Shown here: piece after piece, positions 46,756 to 55,411 of the stretch
How positions within the stretch are numbered: the first letter of the stretch is position 1
Layout of the letters: the number at the start of each line of letters is the position of its first letter
NCBI RefSeq assembly: GCF_006542765.1
Contig: NZ_SKCD01000011.1
Location: 545,520 to 609,519, forward strand
Origin: Paenibacillus luteus
GTDB taxonomy: Bacteria; Bacillota; Bacilli; Paenibacillales; Paenibacillaceae
Reading direction: 5' to 3'
DNA length: 64,000 nucleotides
Program-made: the position numbers and the translations under genes
Notes under the pieces: model-generated
The model's database searches: none
Told to the model about the DNA's origin: nothing
What the model saw: the letters and a program-made list of their open reading frames with translations, nothing else

Positions 46756-46779
46756 AACTCCAGCTATTTACTGGAGTTT
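46755..46779. terminator. Hairpin after the transposase remnant
   Basis: A perfect 9-bp stem AAACTCCAG / CTGGAGTTT with a 7-nt loop. It lies 47 nt past the stop of the collagen-like gene on the minus strand and may terminate that gene. Confidence 0.6.
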
Positions 46780-46826
46780 CAATTCAAATATAAACTTGCA
46801 TTTAGAAAAGTGGTTCGAATATAAAT

Positions 46827-47615
46827 CTACGAGGGTCCCAATCTAATAATACGTATAGATGCGCTGTTAATTGGTTGATCTGCTACACCGCCGAATGGTG
46901 GATATTGAATTTCTGCAGATAAATCAATGGTTGTTTGTGTGCTCGTTGCTGGGATTAGTGCTCGCAATTCTATGACGTCCCCAGATAAAAGTCTAAGAAT
47001 TGAATCCGAACCAACAGCTCCAACCTCTTGATCTGTGAAAACGGCAATTCCTGATCTCGTTGAGTTTTGTAAACTACCATTTACAAATATACCAAATGCA
47101 CAATGCGTTGCCACTTCTTCTGGCAAGAAAACGATTTCCCACATAATGGAATAGTCTCCATCCACAGGTACCGTAAGTGTTGTAGCGGTTGCCGTTAAAC
47201 CACCAAAAAGTACCACATCTGGCTGATCAAATTGGTTAAAACGAACAGCTTCATCCGCTCCAAGAGTTTGGGAATCGTTATCGTATATACTACCGTAAAC
47301 TGGTGAAAATGTGCCTGTTGGTCCTTGCGGACCTGTAACGCCTTGTGTCCCTGTTGCTCCTTGCGCTCCTGCTGGTCCCTGAGCTCCTGCTACTCCTTGA
47401 GCACCCGATAAGCCTTGTGGACCGGCTGGTCCTTGGGCTCCTTGCGGACCTGCTGGTCCTGGGACAGGGGTGACATTAACAACCGGACGCGGGCAGGTTA
47501 CTTTAACTATTTTCTTTTTAACGATTATATTTTTCTTCTTATTTCTTTTTGGTTTACACACAACAACAACTTTTTTGTGACATCTTTTTTTATGTTTATT
47601 TCCTGAACAATTCAA
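46827..47615 (-). CDS. Collagen-like spore-surface-type protein
   Basis: A 262-aa protein. The N-terminal 45 residues are Cys- and Lys-rich (MNCSGNKHKKRCHKKV, several KKK runs) without a signal peptide. About 16 Gly-X-Y triplets follow (roughly 53-101: GPAGPQGAQGPAGPQG...), then a C-terminal beta-rich domain of about 160 aa (about 103-262) like the C1q/TNF-type jelly roll of BclA. TTG 47615 is preceded by a near-perfect AAGGAGGTG. Such proteins form hair-like filaments on the spore exosporium or coat. Lack of an export signal fits mother-cell synthesis and coat assembly (inference). Confidence 0.85.
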   Translation of the reverse strand: MNCSGNKHKKRCHKKVVVVCKPKRNKKKNIIVKKKIVKVTCPRPVVNVTPVPGPAGPQGAQGPAGPQGLSGAQGVAGAQGPAGAQGATGTQGVTGPQGPTGTFSPVYGSIYDNDSQTLGADEAVRFNQFDQPDVVLFGGLTATATTLTVPVDGDYSIMWEIVFLPEEVATHCAFGIFVNGSLQNSTRSGIAVFTDQEVGAVGSDSILRLLSGDVIELRALIPATSTQTTIDLSAEIQYPPFGGVADQPINSASIRIIRLGPS

Positions 47616-47826
47616 AATAGCACCTCCTTGGGATTTGAATTATCCTACGTTGAGGTGCATGGTATTGGAAAGGTGTATACCTAAAAACCTAGTAGACAAC
47701 TATCTGTTTTTCAAAAAAGAGGTTATTGCGGAGGAACAATAACATAGAGAATCTAGACTCTTTGAAAATCAGTCTAATCAATTTGATGATGATTTTCATA
47801 AAATAAGAACTCAATCGCTAATTTGA
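47616..47826. other. Intergenic region with regulatory sequences
   Basis: About 210 bp between the divergent collagen-like and oxidoreductase genes. It should hold the mother-cell promoter of the former; I could not identify sigma E or sigma K hexamers with confidence. No gene was seen. Confidence 0.5.
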
Positions 47827-47877
47827 TACTTACCTTTATGTAAGTACCTGTAGTAAAAGTGCATACTTACATATTTG
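47827..47877 (+). promoter_or_regulatory. Candidate HxlR-type operator upstream of the oxidoreductase
   Basis: A perfect palindrome TACTTAC-N6-GTAAGTA (47827-47846) followed by a second related half-site in CATACTTACATATTTG (47862-47877). Spaced 53 bp before the start, where MarR/HxlR-type repressors bind. The partner regulator at 48539-48898 is the likely protein. Confidence 0.65.
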
Positions 47878-47929
47878 TAGCGTGCGCTATATACTCATGA
47901 AGTAATACAACTCAAGGAGGTTAACAACT

Positions 47930-48460
47930 TTGAAAACACTTGTTATCGTCACACACCCCAGCATCGAAACGTCCATCATTAATAAACGGTGGGTCGAAGA
48001 ACTCCATAAATATCCTGAAAAGTATACCGTGCACGAATTGCATAAGGTTTATCCTGACGGGAACATTGATGTGGGTAAAGAACAACAATTAATTGAATCA
48101 CATCAAAATCTCGTTTTACAGTTTCCTTTTTATTGGTTTAATTGTCCGCCACTCCTTAAGCAATGGCTTGATGAAGTTTTTATCCATGGTTGGGCTTTCG
48201 GATCAAATGGAGGCAACAAATTAAAAAATCGTAAAGCTGCATTAGCTGTGTCCGCTGGAATTGAAAAAGATGATTATAGCAAAGAGGGAAAATATCGCTA
48301 TACGCTTGAAAATCTATTATCCCCATTTGAAACTACACTCCTATACTGTCATGCCGATTATCGATCTTTTTTCGCATTTTATGGTACAGAAAACGGGACG
48401 TCTGCAAGTCAACTAGAAAAAGGCGTACAAGATTATTTGAATTTTATTGACAACATGTAG
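47930..48460 (+). CDS. NAD(P)H oxidoreductase, flavodoxin-like (YwrO/KefG type)
   Basis: A 176-aa FMN-dependent quinone or azo reductase type. It has the N-terminal phosphate loop THPSIETSIINKRW, the FPFYWFNCPPLLKQWLDEVF motif typical of the family, and the C-terminal half of a flavodoxin fold. TTG 47930 has AAGGAGG before it. It is convergent with the HxlR-type gene, and a bidirectional terminator separates the two. The context (redox regulator, palindromic operator) suggests induction by quinones or electrophiles. Confidence 0.9.
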   Translation: MKTLVIVTHPSIETSIINKRWVEELHKYPEKYTVHELHKVYPDGNIDVGKEQQLIESHQNLVLQFPFYWFNCPPLLKQWLDEVFIHGWAFGSNGGNKLKNRKAALAVSAGIEKDDYSKEGKYRYTLENLLSPFETTLLYCHADYRSFFAFYGTENGTSASQLEKGVQDYLNFIDNM

Positions 48461-48484
48461 GAAGAAACTAACATACAGCTATAC

Positions 48485-48521
48485 AAAAAAAGTATCGCCT
48501 TGTTTAGGCGATACTTTTTTT
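48485..48521. terminator. Bidirectional terminator
   Basis: A perfect 15-bp stem (AAAAAAAGTATCGCC / GGCGATACTTTTTTT) with a 7-nt loop between the convergent oxidoreductase and HxlR genes. Confidence 0.95.
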
Positions 48522-48538
48522 AATAAAAACGTCAATGC

Positions 48539-48898
48539 CTACGTCAACTCATTTTCTTGACCTTCCGGACTGTTTTTCTCTCCCCACTCACACATCATAT
48601 CCAACAATGGAAGGAGAGAAAGTCCGCGTTCCGTTAAGGAATATTCAACTTTCGGAGGCACTTGGGGATATTCCTGACGTAGGATCAAACCGTCTGCCTC
48701 CAGCTCTTTCAACATGACGCTTAGCGTTTTAAAGGAAATCGAACCAATACTTCGCTTCAGCTCATTATGCCGTATAACTTTATTTTCAGACAGACAATAC
48801 ATAATGATCATCTTATACTTACCGCCGATTAAGGACAACGTATAGCCAAAGCCAGTCTCATTTAATCCCACGCCGGTTGGAACACAGGTTTCGTTCAA
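48539..48898 (-). CDS. HxlR-family regulator with N-terminal cysteine
   Basis: A 119-aa winged-helix protein with the HxlR core: LIGGKYKMIIMYCL, RHNELKRSIGSISFKTLSVMLKELEADGLILR and YSLTERGLSLLPLL. Cys5 occupies the place of the redox-sensing N-terminal Cys in YodB/CatR-type repressors (Cys6/Cys7). Convergent with the oxidoreductase, and a matching operator lies upstream of that gene. It is likely a thiol-based switch that derepresses the reductase under quinone or disulfide stress; the sensing role is inference. Confidence 0.9.
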   Translation of the reverse strand: MNETCVPTGVGLNETGFGYTLSLIGGKYKMIIMYCLSENKVIRHNELKRSIGSISFKTLSVMLKELEADGLILRQEYPQVPPKVEYSLTERGLSLLPLLDMMCEWGEKNSPEGQENELT

Positions 48899-48957
48899 AA
48901 GTTACACACTCCTTCGGTTAGATCTAAAATAAATATGCTTATTCCGTACAATTAAAC

Positions 48958-49842
48958 CTAAGTCATCAACAGCTTGAGCTGGCGCAAATACGAGCGCAGT
49001 TCTGGAACGGCTTCCAGATGAGCCTTCAATACACGCAGAAGAGTGAGATTAGGCTTCTCCGACAAAACTTCCTGACGAAGCAGGCCAACAACATCCCTTA
49101 ACTCTATACGAGAAGCTGGTGATAAAGGGAGCGTCTGAATCCGCAGCTCCATCGCCGCTAGAAATTCTTCAACTGTTCCCTTACGTGCCGTCTCATCGTT
49201 TTGCTGATTGGGATTATAATCGATGATCCATTCACCAATCATCGATTTTGGTGCCTTTTGCATCATATCTTTAACGACTGCCTCCATTCGATCAACGATG
49301 AAATCCGCAAGTTCGGGAATTGGCTGCGAGATCTCCTTCCGCAAAACTCCGCTCATATATTCATGAAGAATGCCCTGAAAGATCATGACTGCATCCCACA
49401 CGTACAACTCGAGCCGCTCGCTGAATGCTTCGATCAACATTTCCTTCCGCCAGGTAAGCAGGGCAATCTTAATCTTCTTCCTCGCTTCCATGAAAGACTC
49501 GTTCTCCGCTATGGGCAGTTCGCTGAATTCGATCATAAACAAGTGATTCTCTAAGATATAGTACAGATAAAATTCAATTTTGCGGCTTAATTTATCCTTT
49601 GAGGACATACCAAGCGGCATTCCAGTGCGCTCGAGCTCAGCTGCCTGCTCAAGTAACGTCTGGTAGCACGCGACGAACGTCGCCGTAAACAAGTCCTCTT
49701 TGGATGTGAAAAATTTATATATACTGGCTTTGGCCACTCCGCATGTTTCAGCGATGTCTTGCATGGAAGTTGAACCATAGCCCTTATTCCGAAACAAATC
49801 CATAGCCGCGTCGAGAATTTTCGCCTTCTTTAAATCCTTCAT
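48958..49842 (-). CDS. TetR-family transcriptional regulator
   Basis: A 294-aa regulator with the TetR helix-turn-helix at the N-terminus (DAAMDLFRNKGYGSTSMQDIAE, then KASIYKFFTSKEDLF). The ligand domain is longer than usual (about 230 residues, all helical). ATG 49842 (MKDLKKAK) is preceded by GGGGTGA; an upstream in-frame Met at 49890 is less supported. It diverges from a metallo-beta-lactamase-fold gene, with an operator-like palindrome inside that gene's promoter. Confidence 0.92.
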   Translation of the reverse strand: MKDLKKAKILDAAMDLFRNKGYGSTSMQDIAETCGVAKASIYKFFTSKEDLFTATFVACYQTLLEQAAELERTGMPLGMSSKDKLSRKIEFYLYYILENHLFMIEFSELPIAENESFMEARKKIKIALLTWRKEMLIEAFSERLELYVWDAVMIFQGILHEYMSGVLRKEISQPIPELADFIVDRMEAVVKDMMQKAPKSMIGEWIIDYNPNQQNDETARKGTVEEFLAAMELRIQTLPLSPASRIELRDVVGLLRQEVLSEKPNLTLLRVLKAHLEAVPELRSYLRQLKLLMT

Positions 49843-49900
49843 TTGACTATCACCCCATCTTATATTGACATGAGTTGCAATTGAGGTCAACGTTAAGGCA

Positions 49901-49929
49901 TTGACATTAAAACTATATAGTTCTATATT
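49901..49929 (+). promoter_or_regulatory. Sigma-A promoter with overlapping palindromic operator
   Basis: TTGACA (49901-49906), a 17-bp spacer, TATATT (49924-49929). The palindrome ATATAG-TT-CTATAT (49915-49928) lies within the spacer and -10 box, so a bound repressor, probably the divergent TetR protein, would block polymerase. Confidence 0.75.
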
Positions 49930-50005
49930 ATACTAATGAGTTTTAATTTAATCATTTAAAGGAGGTGTGCCGGCGCTAGGCCCTAGTGCCAGCTCGGCAA
50001 CAATT

Positions 50006-50749
50006 ATGCGCATTGCAGAAGGCTTAGAGATGCTAGACATAGAGATGAAGCTTGGCGAGCGCTCCATGCCGATTCATCCCACTATTTTTCACGATAAGGA
50101 TGCTTGGACGTTAATCGATACAGGAATGCCGAGCTCGGCAAGCGTGATCCTTGACTACGCCAAACACGCTGGAATTGATAAGTTGCCTCTTCAGGCCATT
50201 ATTCTGACGCATCAGGACATCGATCACATCGGAGGCTTGCCGGGATTTTTGGAAAATACAAGCGAATCGCCATTCGAGGTATATGCCCATGAAGACGATC
50301 GAGATACGATCGACGGGAAAGCTCCCCTTCTCAAATTTCCGACCGAACGCTTGAATGCAGAGCTAGAAAGCTTACCGTCAAACGTTCGCACTCAATTCAA
50401 TAAAGTCTTCGTTCACCCCTCCAAACCAAATGTAACAAGACTAATGGCGGACGGTGACACACTTCCGATTGGCGGTGGTTTAACGGTAATTCATACACCT
50501 GGTCATACACCTGGCCATGTCAGTCTATATCACCATGCGAGCAAAACACTGATAGCCGGCGACGCCTTGGTTATCCATAATGGCGAATTGCAGGGTTCTT
50601 CTCCATACTCTACGATTGATATGGAGCAAGCTGTTCAATCATTAAAGAAATTCAAGCCTTTTGATATCGAAGCTGTCGTATGCTATCATGGCGGACTGTT
50701 GCGAGGCGATATTAACAAAAGGATTGCTGACTTGATTGTGCAGCCTTAA
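50006..50749 (+). CDS. Metallo-beta-lactamase-fold hydrolase
   Basis: A 247-aa enzyme with the MBL metal motifs: LTHQDIDHIGG (HxxxDH-type), a later His in HTPGHTPGHVS, the Asp in IAGDALV and a terminal His in VVCYHGG. The start is ambiguous: GTG 49967 adjoins the strong AAAGGAGG but is too close to it, so ATG 50006 (MRIAEGLEML, typical of the family) is used, 40 nt from that site. A further ATG at 50030 has weak AGAAGG before it. Probably a glyoxalase-II-like or lactonase-like hydrolase controlled by the divergent TetR gene. The substrate is unknown. Confidence 0.88.
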   Translation: MRIAEGLEMLDIEMKLGERSMPIHPTIFHDKDAWTLIDTGMPSSASVILDYAKHAGIDKLPLQAIILTHQDIDHIGGLPGFLENTSESPFEVYAHEDDRDTIDGKAPLLKFPTERLNAELESLPSNVRTQFNKVFVHPSKPNVTRLMADGDTLPIGGGLTVIHTPGHTPGHVSLYHHASKTLIAGDALVIHNGELQGSSPYSTIDMEQAVQSLKKFKPFDIEAVVCYHGGLLRGDINKRIADLIVQP

Positions 50750-50818
50750 CCATATTCCTATCATGAGGATAGGGAATTCCTCCCCTCGGATAATTATCAT
50801 GCACATTACCAAAAAAAC

Positions 50819-50838
50819 AGCCACCCGAGAGGGTGGCT
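50819..50838 (-). terminator. Terminator of the MMPL exporter operon
   Basis: A perfect 8-bp stem AGCCACCC / GGGTGGCT with a GAGA loop. On the minus strand it is followed by TGTTTTTTT, 93 nt downstream of the exporter stop. Confidence 0.85.
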
Positions 50839-50930
50839 AGTATTCATGGTACTTGCTACATGCGGCGTAATCTAACTGGTTATATTTCTTCGATTCAGCA
50901 GCTGCTCGATGGCCTATCAGACCGCAGAGA

Positions 50931-53105
50931 TTAACTTGCCTTCTGTTCGACTTTTTTGGAAACCATGCTCTCGCCCTCAATATCTACGTTCGGCAGCACG
51001 CGGTCCAGCCATTTGGGCATATACCACGCCGATTTCCCCAATAGTGCCATTACAGCAGGCACGAATGTCATTCTAACAATAAACGCATCAATGAATACCG
51101 CAGCCGTAAGGGCTAGACCCAATGATTGAATGACTGGTTCATCCATAAAGATAAAGCCGCAAAATACAGAAATCATGATAAGTGCCGCAAGAGTTACGAC
51201 TAGACCATTCTGTTCCATACCGGAAATAACCGATTTCTTAGCATCACCGCTGTGACTGTAGTCTTCTCGCATCCGGGATACTAAGAAAACTTGGTAATCC
51301 ATGGCTAATCCGAATACGATCCCTACGACTAGTATGGGAAGGAAATTCAAAAGCGGCCCTACATTCGTTATACCAAATAATTCGCTTAGATACCCGTCTT
51401 GGAAAACAAGCACAACAGCACCGAGTGACGAGAAGATCGTAAACAGAAAACCAATGATCGCCTTTATGGGAACCAGTATGGAGCGAAACATAATGGCAAG
51501 GATAATCAAACCAAACCCTACAATAGTTGCGATGAAAATGGGCAAAGCGTTATTTAAGCTATCCGTTATATCCATATTCAAAACGGTAACACCTGTAAGC
51601 ATAATCTCTGCTTGGTACTTTTCCGCAATTTCCGAATTATGTTTTCTTACCGCTTTAACGAGCTCTAGCGTTTGATCGGCTAATGGCCCGTCACTTGGCA
51701 TTAAGGTTTGAATCGATACGTTCTCCGATTGATTGAAGAATGGCTGTGATACACTTACAACGCCGTCCAGCTTGCTAATTTCTTCCACAACGACGGAAGC
51801 AACCTGCTTTGTTGTTTCGCTGTCGGATGAATTCACTACGACTGTAATTGGGCCGTTAATTCCTGGCCCAAATCCTTCAGCCATGAGATCATAAGCTCTT
51901 CTTTCGGTCGTTTCGATGGATCTTGTCCCATTATCGGGAAGTCCTGTTTTCATGTGCAGCACAGGATAACACATAGAGCCAATTAAGATAAGTGTTACCA
52001 ATATAACGGGCGCTGGAAATCGCGATACAAAACGTGCCCAAGAGGCAAATATATTCGAAGTTCGCTGCTTTGCTGCCGCTTTTTTTCTTTTCGGAATGAT
52101 ACGCTTACCCATCAAGGAAAGGAGTGCCGGTAACAGTGTAATGGAAACAGCCATTGCCATAAGGACCGTTAATGCAGCGGCGAGACCCATCTCGGTAAGA
52201 AACGGAATGTTAACGACAGCTAAGCCTACAAGTGCAATAATGACGGTCAGACCGGCAAATATAACGGCACTTCCTGCAGTCGCAGTAGCAATTGCTATCG
52301 CTTCAGTTGTGTCTGATCGTTTACTCGCTTCCTGCCGAACCCTGGAAATAATAAGCAAGGCATAGTCAATTCCTACAGCAAGACCTAACATCGTCGATAA
52401 TGCAGTTGACGAACTACCAATCGAAATGAAGCCTGATCCGAAATTGATGAGCATAATACCTGCAACAACACCAACACCGGCTAATAGTATCGGGATTCCT
52501 GCCATAAGCATGGACATAAATGTGATGGTCAGGATCATAAAGGCAACCAAGATACCAATTAATTCGCCACTAGCACCGCCATGAACGGCGACAATTTGTA
52601 CGGTTCCACTTAGCTCCGTCTGAATGCCTGCATCTTTGGTGATATTAATGTTAGTCAACACTTGATCTTTTGATTCTTGAGGAACATTTTCTGCAGCAAC
52701 ACCATAAGTCAAGTTGGCGTAACCGATCCGTTTATCCTGACTTACGGTTCCCAGCGTGTAGGGGTCCATGGCTGCAATGATTTCTTGATCTTTTTTGGAG
52801 GCATCGATAAACGACATGACAGCCTCTTTCATTTTTTCATCTTCAAGCGTTTTTCCTTCGGGTGCTTTGAAAACGACTTGAACGGCTCCACCCTGTGGTT
52901 CATTATTCCCGGATGAAAACTCTATCGACAACAGATCAGTAGCTTTTTGCGATTCCGTTCCTGGTATTGACAGATTTGTTGATTTCTCTCCATCAAAAGA
53001 TACGCCTAACGTGATAATTATGCCCAAGATAATCACCCAAGATAATAGGGCCTTTCCGCGATTATTGGCGCACCATTTCCCAAGTCTATAAAGCTTTTCT
53101 GCCAT
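50931..53105 (-). CDS. ydfJ: MMPL/RND-family exporter, YdfJ-like
   Basis: A 724-aa membrane protein with twelve hydrophobic segments in two halves of one plus five. The first large external loop lies between TM1 and TM2. The typical motif AVGIDYALLIISRVRQE of MMPL proteins and its second-half copy FGLAMDYQVFLVSRMREDY are present, each with the charged residues used for proton coupling. It probably exports a lipid or hydrophobic toxin. It lies 116 nt after an adjacent NarL-type regulator gene. Its length equals that of B. subtilis YdfJ, which the YdfHI two-component system controls; the same trio is present here, so the symbol is given by analogy. Confidence 0.9.
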   Translation of the reverse strand: MAEKLYRLGKWCANNRGKALLSWVIILGIIITLGVSFDGEKSTNLSIPGTESQKATDLLSIEFSSGNNEPQGGAVQVVFKAPEGKTLEDEKMKEAVMSFIDASKKDQEIIAAMDPYTLGTVSQDKRIGYANLTYGVAAENVPQESKDQVLTNINITKDAGIQTELSGTVQIVAVHGGASGELIGILVAFMILTITFMSMLMAGIPILLAGVGVVAGIMLINFGSGFISIGSSSTALSTMLGLAVGIDYALLIISRVRQEASKRSDTTEAIAIATATAGSAVIFAGLTVIIALVGLAVVNIPFLTEMGLAAALTVLMAMAVSITLLPALLSLMGKRIIPKRKKAAAKQRTSNIFASWARFVSRFPAPVILVTLILIGSMCYPVLHMKTGLPDNGTRSIETTERRAYDLMAEGFGPGINGPITVVVNSSDSETTKQVASVVVEEISKLDGVVSVSQPFFNQSENVSIQTLMPSDGPLADQTLELVKAVRKHNSEIAEKYQAEIMLTGVTVLNMDITDSLNNALPIFIATIVGFGLIILAIMFRSILVPIKAIIGFLFTIFSSLGAVVLVFQDGYLSELFGITNVGPLLNFLPILVVGIVFGLAMDYQVFLVSRMREDYSHSGDAKKSVISGMEQNGLVVTLAALIMISVFCGFIFMDEPVIQSLGLALTAAVFIDAFIVRMTFVPAVMALLGKSAWYMPKWLDRVLPNVDIEGESMVSKKVEQKAS

Positions 53106-53221
53106 CTAACACTCACTCCTCTTTTATTCATACATCCATCATAAACGGAGGAGAAAAATAAAAAATCGTACAAAAGGGCAATCCCCAAATGTACGATCGG
53201 GCAAATCTATGAAATTTTCGA

Positions 53222-53869
53222 TTATAAATGCAGGATCCCCCGCTCCACCGCCACGGCGACGGCCTGCGGTCTCGAATCAACACCTAATTTATTGTAAATA
53301 CTGGTTAATTGAGTCTTTACTGTCCGTTCTGATATTCCCATTTCGAAGCCGATCTCTTTACTTCGAGCCCCACGAGCAATCGCTTGAAGCACGATTAATT
53401 CTTTGTCTGAAAGAAGTGGTTTCGACGAGGATGACTCTTTCGCCTTTAATGGCGTCCTGTTACCGAAAACTTTCTCGGTGATTTCCGGAAGAAGCAACGT
53501 TTCCCCCCTTATCGCTGCATCAATCGAGCGAAATATCATCTCCCTTCCCGTATCCTTGAGCAAATACCCTTTGGCACCTAACGCCAGTCCTCGGATCATC
53601 ATTTCATCCTCGTTATAAGTAGTCAAAATAATGACCGGAATATCGAGTCCTTTAGCTTTGAGTGCTGTCATGGTATCTAAGCCGCCCATCTCAGGCATGT
53701 TTAAATCCAATAGAATAACGTCCGGCTTGTATGCCTCCACCAGACGGACCGCTTCCACACCGTTGGATGCTTCTGCGACTACCTCGTACCTTTGATTGGT
53801 TTCCAGGATCAGCTTAAGTCCCTCACGAACGACTAAGTGGTCATCCACAATAAGAATCTTAATGGTCAT
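53222..53869 (-). CDS. ydfI: NarL/LuxR-family response regulator, YdfI-like
   Basis: A 215-aa protein with a receiver (1-120, Asp55 in VILLDLNMPE, LKDTG loop) and a LuxR-type helix-turn-helix (about 150-210: LSDKELIVLQAIARGARSKEIG, then SERTVKTQLTSIYNKLGV). It overlaps the kinase gene by 4 nt (ATGA). It should activate the downstream MMPL exporter, following the YdfHI/YdfJ model of B. subtilis. Confidence 0.92.
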   Translation of the reverse strand: MTIKILIVDDHLVVREGLKLILETNQRYEVVAEASNGVEAVRLVEAYKPDVILLDLNMPEMGGLDTMTALKAKGLDIPVIILTTYNEDEMMIRGLALGAKGYLLKDTGREMIFRSIDAAIRGETLLLPEITEKVFGNRTPLKAKESSSSKPLLSDKELIVLQAIARGARSKEIGFEMGISERTVKTQLTSIYNKLGVDSRPQAVAVAVERGILHL

Positions 53870-55095
53870 AAGATGGTGTCCTCCTGTTGTAATGGAATGC
53901 GAACAGAAACTTTTGTTCCTTGCTTTCCGCTTTCGATTTTAATATCCCCACCAATAATTCTGGCTCGTTCATATAGGCCAATTAAACCATAGCTACCAGA
54001 TTGTTTCTCGATTAGCTTGGTATCGAACCCTATTCCGTCATCGGTAATTATTAGCTCAATCACGTTTTCTCGTGCTGCAACCACGACTTCTACGTTCGTA
54101 GCGTTGGCATATTTAGCTGTATTTGACAAGCATTCTCGGATAATGTGCAAGCTATGTTCAAAGATCAACTTCGGGACCATCGGATAAGGTATGGATAGCT
54201 GTGTAGAAATATGTACCCCTGTGGCATGCGAGAAACGTTCTGCCTCATCCTGCACCGCTTTAGAAATTTCTATGACCTCTGCGGAATACGAACGCAAGTC
54301 GTCGATAGCGCTTCTCGCCTCGGCAAGCGTTCGCTTTGCTTGGGCTTTCGACAGTTGAACAATCTCGTGGGCTCGATGTATATTATCGTTCTCGAAATGC
54401 GCATCTGCGGCATCAAGCTGCATAATGAGACCTGCCAGCCCTTGTGCCAAGGTATCATGCAAATCACGGGCCATCCTCTGACGTTCGTTGGCAATGGTTA
54501 GATCCTCTACTTTCCTGTGCGCTCGTTCCAATTCACGCAAAAACGACTGGGTCCGCAATTTAACACGAACTTGTTTATAGAACAAAGTAGCATAGCCGAT
54601 TACGAAAACCATCAGAAAGAAGAGCGATGGCAATGTTGATGGTAAATCCTCGGTCGTCCCGAGCCAAACGAGTGAAAAAGAATACAAAGCACAATAAAGG
54701 GTACAGATCAAAAACACCTTAAGCCGCTGGGAATATACACCGATGCTTTGCCCGGCCAAGGCCGTCAATAAGCTTACAAAGATGACAGAATAAGCCTTAG
54801 GCATAAGCAGCGCACAACCCCAAACAATAAATCCTTGTACCACAAAATAAATCCAAGGTCTTGTATCCACAACAGATCCTGCATACCAATGCAGCAAAAT
54901 ATGGATCAAAATAAGACCAGTAAAAATAATAAAATCGATCAACGCGGGAAACAAGGGAAACTGGGAGTACAAAACAGAAAAATAAATCAAAATAACCCAA
55001 ATTAAAACGGGTAGACGGGAGTCACGCAGTACATTTTGGGCATCAGATCGATAGCGTTCATACGGTTTGTTTTTTGAATAATTGTGATCGCTCAT
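53866..55095 (-). CDS. ydfH: NarL-class sensor histidine kinase (HisKA_3), YdfH-like
   Basis: A 409-aa membrane kinase with about five or six N-terminal hydrophobic segments (about 30-180), the H-box ERQRMARDLHDTLAQGLAGL, and HATPase motifs CLSNTAKYA, TDDGIGFD and GSYGLIGLYERA. ATG 55095 (MSDHNYS) has AGAGGTG upstream, better than an in-frame GTG at 55104. It is first in the kinase-regulator-exporter operon. There is no extracytoplasmic sensor, so it probably senses membrane stress or a lipid-soluble compound, like LiaS-type intramembrane-sensing kinases. Confidence 0.92.
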   Translation of the reverse strand: MSDHNYSKNKPYERYRSDAQNVLRDSRLPVLIWVILIYFSVLYSQFPLFPALIDFIIFTGLILIHILLHWYAGSVVDTRPWIYFVVQGFIVWGCALLMPKAYSVIFVSLLTALAGQSIGVYSQRLKVFLICTLYCALYSFSLVWLGTTEDLPSTLPSLFFLMVFVIGYATLFYKQVRVKLRTQSFLRELERAHRKVEDLTIANERQRMARDLHDTLAQGLAGLIMQLDAADAHFENDNIHRAHEIVQLSKAQAKRTLAEARSAIDDLRSYSAEVIEISKAVQDEAERFSHATGVHISTQLSIPYPMVPKLIFEHSLHIIRECLSNTAKYANATNVEVVVAARENVIELIITDDGIGFDTKLIEKQSGSYGLIGLYERARIIGGDIKIESGKQGTKVSVRIPLQQEDTIL

Positions 55096-55411
55096 GCTGG
55101 GCACCTCTATCGTTAACGATTATAAAACAATGCATTCATAGTTTAACTCTTATTCGGCTAGAAGCCAATTTAAATAGATTTCAAATTCGTAGGCCTTTAG
55201 AACAACTCGATTTGGTTCATATTTCAGGCTAGTCTTATTTTTTCTGACAAATTGTATTTGCCCGCTCATAAATAGAACAAATACACACCACTGTGAACGT
55301 CTCGGAATATACAATAGCATAGGCATTTATCCCACTTATGCTTATTCTCAGCTCATTTACATAAATGGTAACTGAGAACAATCGAGAACAGGCACAAAGG
55401 AGTGTTTCAGG
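55096..55411. other. Divergent intergenic region with leader hairpin
   Basis: A 316-bp gap between the ydfH-like operon (-) and the ATPase gene (+). It must hold promoters for both; none was certain. Near the ATPase a nested hairpin occurs: TTCTCAG / CTGAGAA (55345-55378) enclosing CATTT / AAATG, a structured leader 33 nt before the start codon. Confidence 0.45.

Noticed and set aside
46599..46793. A 64-codon open frame on the plus strand containing VMDRAYGKLERLDRYK
   Set aside because: It is the surviving core fragment of a dead IS4-type transposase, not an independent gene; described as a pseudogene instead.
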